Below are positions 13,684 through 19,328 of a stretch of 19,328 bases of DNA, piece by piece. Position numbers and translations under genes: made by a program. The notes under the pieces were generated by a model. That model was given only the letters and a program-made list of their open reading frames with translations. It was not told the origin of the DNA and did no database searches. Source of the DNA: Candidatus Pelearchaeum sp. Its GTDB lineage: Archaea; Thermoproteota; Nitrososphaeria_A; Caldarchaeales; Caldarchaeaceae. Within the stretch, counting starts at the first letter, position 1. Each line of letters begins with the position of its first letter. The stretch lies in contig WAQC01000073.1 in NCBI GenBank assembly GCA_015520425.1, positions 1 to 19,328 of the forward strand. The letters run 5' to 3'.

Positions 13684-14160
13684 GTGCGATGTGGCAACGC
13701 TGTGGTTAGGCGTTTTAGTTTTGTTCTGAATGGTAAGCCTGTTGAGGTTGAGGTTCCGCCAGCATATACCCTGCTTGAAACTCTCCGTAATGTTCTCCAC
13801 CTTACGGGGACTAAGGATGGGTGTAGTGATGGTGATTGTGGTGCTTGTACGGTCTTGCTGGATGGTAGGGCTGTTCATTCCTGCCTTACTCTCATGGCGC
13901 AGGTTGAGGGGCGTAGCGTAACTACTGTTGAGGGGCTTCTCCGCGACTCGTCTCCAGACGAGGTTCAGTCAGCCTATGCCGAGTCTGGGGCTGTGCAGTG
14001 CGGCTATTGCACGCCTGGCTTGATAATGGCGACGAAGGCGCTTCTCATGAGCAACCCAAGGCCATCGGTTGAGGAGATTAAGGAAGCCCTGCGCGGCAAC
14101 TTGTGTAGATGCACGGGATATGCCAAGATTCTAGAAGCCGTCCTCAGGGTGCGCAGATAA
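13684..14160 (+). CDS. Molybdenum hydroxylase small subunit, two [2Fe-2S] clusters
   Basis: This subunit passes electrons from the molybdenum centre to FAD in xanthine dehydrogenase-family enzymes. With the GTG start at 13684 it has 158 residues, the normal size. The plant-ferredoxin cluster uses Cys47, Cys52, Cys55 and Cys67 (DGCSDGDCGACTVLLDG). The second, helical cluster uses Cys106, Cys109, Cys141 and Cys143 (QCGYCTPG and NLCRCTGY). A longer frame begins at GTG 13618, inside the end of vapC, but it would read through a TATA box and adds 22 residues without family match. A ggggag ribosome-like site lies nine bases before 13684. It is the first gene of a three-gene operon. Confidence 0.93.
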   Translation: MRCGNAVVRRFSFVLNGKPVEVEVPPAYTLLETLRNVLHLTGTKDGCSDGDCGACTVLLDGRAVHSCLTLMAQVEGRSVTTVEGLLRDSSPDEVQSAYAESGAVQCGYCTPGLIMATKALLMSNPRPSVEEIKEALRGNLCRCTGYAKILEAVLRVRR

Positions 14161-14161
14161 A

Positions 14162-15037
14162 ATGCTGCTCTACGACATAGATGTTATCACGCCATCAAGC
14201 CTAGATGAGGCTCTTGAGATTCTCAGCAGCAGGAAGGGGAGGGTTAAGGTGGTCGCAGGCGGGACGGACTTGATAATACAGATGAAGGATGGAATAATTC
14301 CGCGCATGGATTTACTCAACATCTACGGTCTTGACGAGCTCCGATACATAAAGCTGGATGATAATGATGTGATAAGGATAGGTGCGCTCACGTCGTTTAG
14401 CGAGATAGCAGGCTCAGAAATCATAAGACGCTATGCCAAGATTCTTGCAGAGGCTGCCAGCACAGTAGGCTCAATACAGATAATGAACAAAGCATCCATA
14501 GGGGGTAATATCGTGAATGCCTCACCAGCGGCTGACTCCCTGCCGCCTCTATACGCGTTGGACGCTATAGTCAAGGTGGCCAGCTCACGCGGCTTTCGCG
14601 AGGTTCCTATAGAGAGCTTCTACCGCGGCTACAAGAAGCTTGACCTCGCGGAGGATGAGCTGGTCTGTGAGGTGAGGTTGAGGGCGATGAGCGATGATGA
14701 GGATGGGGTTTTCCTGAAGCATGGGCTTAGGCTGGGCGACGCCATAGCTGTGGTCAACGCAGCCATATGGGTTAAGAGAGATAATCGTAGCGGGTTATTC
14801 AGCGATGCGCGCGTGGCGCTGGGCGCTGTAGCTCCTACAGTGGTGCGCGCACGAAGGTGCGAGCAGCTCATAATCAACAGAAGGCTTGACGATGATAGCA
14901 TGTGGAGCGCTGCTAGGGCTGTTCTGGAGTCTATATCTCCGATAGATGATGTGCGCGGCTCCGCAGAGTATAGGCGCGAGATGAGCGTGAATCTCGTGTA
15001 TATGGGGCTCTGGGAGCTGACTCATAGAAGTGGGTGA
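14162..15037 (+). CDS. Molybdenum hydroxylase FAD-binding medium subunit
   Basis: The 291-residue subunit holds FAD and transfers electrons to the final acceptor. Its two FAD pyrophosphate motifs are visible: VAGGTDLII (31-39) and SIGGNIVNASPAADSLP (112-128), matching the CoxM/CutB and XDH medium-subunit consensus. The C-terminal CODH-type domain includes DARVALGAVAPTVVRARRCE. Its ATG lies one base after the small-subunit stop, and the large subunit starts eight bases before its own stop, so translation of the three is coupled. The physiological electron acceptor, such as a quinone or ferredoxin, cannot be told from this sequence. No NAD-binding signature stands out. Confidence 0.93.
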   Translation: MLLYDIDVITPSSLDEALEILSSRKGRVKVVAGGTDLIIQMKDGIIPRMDLLNIYGLDELRYIKLDDNDVIRIGALTSFSEIAGSEIIRRYAKILAEAASTVGSIQIMNKASIGGNIVNASPAADSLPPLYALDAIVKVASSRGFREVPIESFYRGYKKLDLAEDELVCEVRLRAMSDDEDGVFLKHGLRLGDAIAVVNAAIWVKRDNRSGLFSDARVALGAVAPTVVRARRCEQLIINRRLDDDSMWSAARAVLESISPIDDVRGSAEYRREMSVNLVYMGLWELTHRSG

Positions 15038-17330
15038 GGAAAGGGGCTTGGCGCAGGCTCAGCGTTGGGTTGGAAAACCAATACCCAGGCGCGACGCGCT
15101 GGAGAAGGCCATAGGCCAGGCTAAGTATGCTTCAGACCTCTTCCCAGAAGGTCTGCTATGGGGCAAGGTTCTGAGGAGCAAATACCCCCACGCTAAGATA
15201 AGGCGCATAGACGTGTCAAGCGCTAAGAGCCATCCAGGCGTAGTAGCGGTATTCACGCATGAGGACGTGCCCAACAATAGGTATGGGCTGTTCAACAAGG
15301 ACAGGCCAGTTCTCTGCGATGATAAGGTTCGCTACATAGGCGACCCAATAGCTGTAGTGGCCGCCGAAACGCCTGAGGCCGCTGAAGAGGCTCTAGGCAT
15401 GATAGAGGTTGAGTACGAGCCGCTGCCCGCTGTGTTGGACCCGCTTGAAGCCATGAAGCCCGAAAGCCCAAAGGTTCATGAACGCGGCAACATAGCAAGA
15501 CAGACACGCATATCGTTTGGCGATGTGGAGCAGGCATTCAGAGAGGCTGACGTAATAGTTGAGAACACATATACGGTGGGCACCCAGATACACGCATACC
15601 TAGAGACTGAGGCTGGCATCTCATACTTTGACGAGAATGGAAGACTGACGATAGTTGCTGGTGGGCAGTCTCCTTACCGTGATAGGCACGAGATATGCTC
15701 CACGCTCAACATCCCAGAAGACTCTGTCCGCGTGGTTATTCCGCATGTTGGGGGAGCGTTTGGGGGGAAGGATGACATATCGGTACAGATACACCTAGCC
15801 CTAATCACGCTCAAGACGCGCAGGCCAGCTAGGCTGGTATGGACGCGCGAGGAATCAACAATAGCAGGGACCAAGCGCCACGCGGGGATAATCAGGATGA
15901 AGACAGCCGCGCGGCGTGATGGCGTGCTACTAGCCAACAAGACCGAGATAATCTACGACACAGGCGCCTACGAGGGGCTTGGCCCAGCGGTCTTGGACGT
16001 GGCGATAGAGAACTGCAACGGCCCATACAAGATACCGAACATAGACATAAGCGCCACGCTGGTTTATACGAACAACTACGTCGCCTCCGCCTTCAGGGGC
16101 TTCGGCGCTCCCCAGGTTTTATTCGCTATAGAGAGCCAGCTTGACGCGATAGCTGAGCGGCTCAACATGGACCCGATAGAGCTTAGGCTTAGGAACGCCC
16201 TACGGCGCGGCGATGTGGGTGTTTTCAACAACAAGCTGATTGGCAGCGTTGGTATTGCGAAGGCTCTGGAGATAGCTGCTAATCACGAGCTTTGGAGAGA
16301 GCGTGGGCGATACAAGTCCGAGACAGCTAGGCCGTGGATTAAGCGCGGCGTGGGAGTAGCCTCAGCTATCAAGGGCTACACACTAGGCGCCCTCCCAGAC
16401 AAGGGCCAGGTCGGGGTTGAGCTAACGCGCGAGGGCAAGTTTAGGGTTAGGGTAAGCTCAACCGAGATTGGGCAGGGCGTTCTCGCAGCATTAGCGCAGG
16501 TGGCGGCGGACATGCTCAGATGCGGCGTGGATGATATACAGCTAGTCTTCGCCGACACCCTAGAAACGCCAGACACAAGCGTAACTTCCGCCTCGCGGCA
16601 GTTGTTCCTCGCTGGCAATGCTCTAGCCGACGCTGCGCGTAAGATGCTTGACAAGATGCGCCACGTGGCAGCAGGGCTGTCTGGAGAGCCGCCTGAAGTG
16701 TTTGATTTCCTAGATGGCTACGCTATATCAAGGGACGGGAAGACTAGAATAAGCTACGCAGAGATAGCGCGCTACATGGAGAACAACAACATACCGCCCC
16801 ATGTGGTCGGCGAGTATGAGGTGCCGCGTGTAGAGCCGATACCTGGAACCCTTGAGATACCCCACCTCTTCTACATGTTCGCCGCCGCCCTCGCCTTAGT
16901 GGAGGTTAATACTCTCACAGGGTTTGCGCAGGTTCGCAAGCTCGTCGTCATCCCCGACGCTGGTAAGGTGATTAACCCCCAGACATTCCAGGGCCAGATA
17001 GAGGGCGCCGCTGTCCAGGGTATTGGCTATGCCTTGATGGAGGAGGCCAAGATAGAGAACGGGATACTCAAGACGCAGAACTTCGCCACATATCTAATCC
17101 CAAGCATCAAGGACGCTCCTGAGATTGAGGTCATCCCAGTTGAGGACGGGGAGGAAACAGGCCCCTTCGGCGCCAAGGGGATTGGCGAGATAGGCATAAT
17201 ACCAATAGCCCCAGCGGTAGCCAACGCCATAAAAGACGCTGTAGGCGTGAGGCCGACGTCAATACCCATAACGCCTGAGAAGCTCTACTGGCTCATACGC
17301 TCAAAGCATGGCGAGAAAGGCTCTCACTGA
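15030..17330 (+). CDS. Molybdenum hydroxylase large subunit, xanthine dehydrogenase type
   Basis: The 766-residue catalytic subunit binds the molybdopterin cofactor and hydroxylates a substrate using water-derived oxygen. Motifs in order are GRLTIVAGGQSPYRDR (substrate and cofactor side), GGAFGGKDD (241-249), AFRGFGAPQ (354-362) and GAKGIGE, with the presumed base Glu720. The AFRGFG motif with Arg356 is that of xanthine dehydrogenases and N-heterocycle hydroxylases. CO dehydrogenase carries a selenyl-Cys-type AYRCSFR loop, and glyceraldehyde oxidoreductases usually read PYRGAGRPE. A purine or other N-heterocycle is therefore the favoured substrate, though aldehydes remain possible. GTG at 15030 overlaps the medium-subunit gene. 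The stop overlaps the convergent tRNA thiolase gene by seven bases. No XdhC-type maturation gene is in the window. Confidence 0.93.
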   Translation: MGEERGLAQAQRWVGKPIPRRDALEKAIGQAKYASDLFPEGLLWGKVLRSKYPHAKIRRIDVSSAKSHPGVVAVFTHEDVPNNRYGLFNKDRPVLCDDKVRYIGDPIAVVAAETPEAAEEALGMIEVEYEPLPAVLDPLEAMKPESPKVHERGNIARQTRISFGDVEQAFREADVIVENTYTVGTQIHAYLETEAGISYFDENGRLTIVAGGQSPYRDRHEICSTLNIPEDSVRVVIPHVGGAFGGKDDISVQIHLALITLKTRRPARLVWTREESTIAGTKRHAGIIRMKTAARRDGVLLANKTEIIYDTGAYEGLGPAVLDVAIENCNGPYKIPNIDISATLVYTNNYVASAFRGFGAPQVLFAIESQLDAIAERLNMDPIELRLRNALRRGDVGVFNNKLIGSVGIAKALEIAANHELWRERGRYKSETARPWIKRGVGVASAIKGYTLGALPDKGQVGVELTREGKFRVRVSSTEIGQGVLAALAQVAADMLRCGVDDIQLVFADTLETPDTSVTSASRQLFLAGNALADAARKMLDKMRHVAAGLSGEPPEVFDFLDGYAISRDGKTRISYAEIARYMENNNIPPHVVGEYEVPRVEPIPGTLEIPHLFYMFAAALALVEVNTLTGFAQVRKLVVIPDAGKVINPQTFQGQIEGAAVQGIGYALMEEAKIENGILKTQNFATYLIPSIKDAPEIEVIPVEDGEETGPFGAKGIGEIGIIPIAPAVANAIKDAVGVRPTSIPITPEKLYWLIRSKHGEKGSH

Positions 17331-18259
17331 GCCTCCACATCTTCAGCCCTCCTAACCCTCTTAACAACCTTACAATAGCTGCATATGCGTGCTGTCGTCG
17401 GCATTCCGCATAGCTCGCAGTCATTCAACGCGGGCTGGCTGTATAGCTGCTCCAGCTTGGGCAGAATCTTCTTAACGTGAGACTTGAAGAGGAGATGACG
17501 ATAACCAGGAATCTTCTCCTCAATCTGCTTGATGAGCATCTTACGGTTCATCATGCGTGAGCCTTTAACGAGAGGGCACCACGAGGAGGCGTACTCAATA
17601 CCAAGCGCATCAACGTAGTAGAGGTCTTCCTCGTCGGTCATCTCTATCAGCGGCTTTATCCTACTCGCCATCTTGGGATGGTTGCTGACTAGCACGGGCT
17701 TCAGCCGCGCCGCTTCCTCAAGATTCCCACGCAGATACAGCTCAAACAGAACCTCAACGGTGTCGTCCAAGTTATGGCCTGTTGCTATCACTTCAAGCCC
17801 ATTCTCATACGCCACCTTATTGAGGAGGTAGCGCTTCACAGTCCCGCAGACACCGCACATACGTTTCCTGAACGCTGTCTCCCTGAAGTCTGGAACCACG
17901 AACCCCTCAGAGCTGTCTAGGCGATAGATGATTAAATCAACACCAAGCTCATCGCATAGCTTTCTTGAGACGCGCTCACTCTCATCAGAGTAACCTCCTA
18001 TGCCGAGGTTGAGGTATATCGCCGTAAGGCTCAGGTGTGGGAAGACTCGCTTAAGCACGCTCAGCAGAGCCAGGCTATCCTTACCACCCGATACGGCAAC
18101 CCCAACACGGCGGCCAACCCTATACATACCATACTTGATATACGCATTCTTAACCTTCCTCTCATAGAAGCTTACAAAACAATCACCACACATGCTACGC
18201 CGCATGTATGTTATATGATAGCGCGGAGCCTCCCTACCGCATCTGTAGCATCGCGTCAT
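17324..18259 (-). CDS. tRNA 2-thiouridine synthetase, TtuA/NcsA (Ncs6) family
   Basis: This enzyme adenylates and thiolates tRNA uridine, either U54 (TtuA) or wobble U34 (NcsA/Ncs6), using sulfur from a ubiquitin-like carrier. Thiolation helps tRNA stability at high temperature. The 311 residues contain an N-terminal zinc knuckle (Cys4, Cys7, Cys24, Cys27) and the ATP PP-loop SGGKDS (57-62). Cluster cysteines are Cys135, Cys138 and Cys228, the set that holds [4Fe-4S] in TtuA. A C-terminal zinc finger has Cys281, Cys284, Cys293 and Cys296. All key residues are present. A ggtgag ribosome site lies five bases before ATG 18259, and a TATA-like cctaaaaac lies at 18301-18309 (minus). U34 and U54 specificity cannot be told apart here. 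Confidence 0.92.
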   Translation of the reverse strand: MTRCYRCGREAPRYHITYMRRSMCGDCFVSFYERKVKNAYIKYGMYRVGRRVGVAVSGGKDSLALLSVLKRVFPHLSLTAIYLNLGIGGYSDESERVSRKLCDELGVDLIIYRLDSSEGFVVPDFRETAFRKRMCGVCGTVKRYLLNKVAYENGLEVIATGHNLDDTVEVLFELYLRGNLEEAARLKPVLVSNHPKMASRIKPLIEMTDEEDLYYVDALGIEYASSWCPLVKGSRMMNRKMLIKQIEEKIPGYRHLLFKSHVKKILPKLEQLYSQPALNDCELCGMPTTARICSYCKVVKRVRRAEDVEAQ

Positions 18260-18318
18260 CGCCGCTCACCATGATGCTGTGTGAATCATGTGCTGTGGAG
18301 GTTTTTAGGATTGGTCTT

Positions 18319-19328
18319 CTACAGAAGCCTATCTAGCTTGTCAGCTCTCTCCAAGACCTTAGGAAGGCGTTGATTGGCTTCCCTCAGTATCCTCTCCTCG
18401 TCCATAGTTAAGACCTTCCCATCCCTAACCACTGGTCTTCCGTCTATGATTACGTCGCGGACATCCCTGCCTGTTGCCGCGTATACGAGGAGTGAGAGGG
18501 GGTCTGTTAATGGTTGCACAGACGGGTGGCGTAGTGATACTATCGTTATGTCCGCCTTCTTCCCAGGCTCTAGGCTTCCTATCTCCTTCTCCAGCCCCAG
18601 AGCACGCGCGCCGTTTATCGTGGCCATCTCCAGCGCGTCCCACGCTGAGAGCGCAGTAGGATTCACCAGCCTACCCTTCTGCAATATGGCTGCGAGCTTC
18701 ATCTCACGTATCATGTCGTAGCTGTCATTGCTTGGGCCTCCGTCGCAGCCTAGGCCAACAACCACGCCAGCGCGGAGCATCTCATACACGCGCGCAATAC
18801 CTGAGCCTAGCTTCAGGTTTGATGATGGACAGTGGGCTACGCTTGTTCCAGTTGATGCGAAGGCGTTGATGTCGTCATCGCTGAGCCAGACGCAGTGGAC
18901 GTATACCCGCTTCCTTCCCAGCATGCCCAGCTTCTTGAGGAAGCCTGAGGGGGTCGTGCCGCGAGACTTGAAGTATTCTAGGTCTTCCTTAACTTCTGCC
19001 AGGTGCATCGTGGCGCCTGCTCCGCGCTGCTCCGCCTCGCTTATCGCTTCTCTATACAGCTCATCCGACACAGCCCCAGGTGTGCGCAGCCCAACCCAGA
19101 CATCTATCCTGCCCCCAGCGGCACCTGCCCATCGTTTATGCATCTCCTTAAACTCGCGCAGCGTTGCTGGGCCTTCCTCAATCATGCCAGGCGGTATTAT
19201 GCTGCCAGCCTTGGCGTATTCTGGTATGTCCATTATGGACTTAGAGAGTATCCCCCTTATCCCAGAAGATTCAACAACCTCAGCTATTCCGTTGAAGCCG
19301 TAGCGGGTGTGGAGGAGCGACTCTAGGA
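18319..19328 (-). CDS. Amidohydrolase, MTA/SAH-deaminase/SsnA-like (5' end outside window)
   Basis: This is the C-terminal two thirds of a cytosolic amidohydrolase-superfamily enzyme that deaminates or dechlorinates N-heterocycles. Visible metal and catalytic positions are the strand-5 His in HLAEVKED, the strand-6 His in HCVWLSDDDI and the strand-8 Asp in CDGGPSNDSYD. The end has the usual ATINGARALGL and GSLEPGKKADITIV segments. The frame remains open from the internal ATG at 19233 to the right edge and reads a natural family sequence there (LLHTRYGFNGIAEVVESSGI). The gene is therefore cut by the window, and the HxH metal motif and true start lie beyond it. Adenosine/MTA/SAH deaminase, guanine deaminase and SsnA-type roles all remain possible. 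It lies near the hydroxylase operon, on the opposite strand. Confidence 0.88.
   Translation of the reverse strand, partial: LESLLHTRYGFNGIAEVVESSGIRGILSKSIMDIPEYAKAGSIIPPGMIEEGPATLREFKEMHKRWAGAAGGRIDVWVGLRTPGAVSDELYREAISEAEQRGAGATMHLAEVKEDLEYFKSRGTTPSGFLKKLGMLGRKRVYVHCVWLSDDDINAFASTGTSVAHCPSSNLKLGSGIARVYEMLRAGVVVGLGCDGGPSNDSYDMIREMKLAAILQKGRLVNPTALSAWDALEMATINGARALGLEKEIGSLEPGKKADITIVSLRHPSVQPLTDPLSLLVYAATGRDVRDVIIDGRPVVRDGKVLTMDEERILREANQRLPKVLERADKLDRLL

Noticed and set aside
13684..17330. Aerobic carbon monoxide dehydrogenase (coxSML).
   Set aside because: The large subunit lacks the AYRCSFR active-site loop of form I enzymes and carries AFRGFGAPQ instead; gene order alone is not enough.
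17324..17330. Terminator between the hydroxylase large subunit and tRNA thiolase genes.
   Set aside because: The two convergent genes overlap by seven bases, and no hairpin or T-run is visible there.

Overview
The window looks like the end of an assembled contig from a thermophilic archaeon, probably a member of the Thermoproteota (crenarchaeal side). The evidence is archaeal promoter architecture (TATA-like boxes about 25 bases before starts, several apparently leaderless genes), GTG and TTG starts, heavy AGG/AGA and ATA codon use, a short CRISPR repeat ending in the crenarchaeal-type handle attgaaag, a VapBC pair, a PaREP1/HEPN-type protein and a TtuA/NcsA-type tRNA thiolase. I cannot name the genus.

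Layout. Bases 1-17 match the end of the Nextera transposon adapter and are almost certainly not genomic. Bases 25-112 hold two CRISPR repeats and one complete spacer, followed by an AT-rich leader with a strong TATA box, so the array runs leftwards off the contig. Next come an S49 peptidase with an uncharacterised membrane protein (minus strand), an MFS transporter, and a two-gene unit of a flavin split-barrel protein and a split-barrel/UbiA prenyltransferase fusion. A 24-base perfect palindrome precedes that unit. A PaREP1/HEPN gene then lies divergent from a first carbamoyltransferase. A redox module follows: an HxlR regulator divergent from CcdA plus a thioredoxin-like protein, with a nested palindrome between them.

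The right half is metabolic: cysteine synthase-like and threonine synthase-like PLP enzymes, carbamate kinase, and a second carbamoyltransferase on the opposite strand. An AT-rich VapBC pair interrupts the series. It is followed by a three-subunit xanthine dehydrogenase-family molybdenum hydroxylase (small-medium-large), the tRNA thiolase, and an amidohydrolase/deaminase cut by the right edge.

How the genes may work together. Two AOTCase/YgeW-type carbamoyltransferases that lack the ornithine SMG loop, a carbamate kinase, fold-type II PLP enzymes, a xanthine-dehydrogenase-type hydroxylase and an SsnA/guanine-deaminase-like amidohydrolase recall the parts list of the bacterial anaerobic purine/urate degradation cluster (ygeW, ygeX, yqeA, xdh, ssnA). 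The testable idea is an archaeal N-heterocycle or ureide catabolic route ending in carbamoyl phosphate and ATP. The ring-opening amidohydrolase and the YgeY-like hydrolase are not seen here, and ordinary housekeeping roles for several of these genes remain possible.
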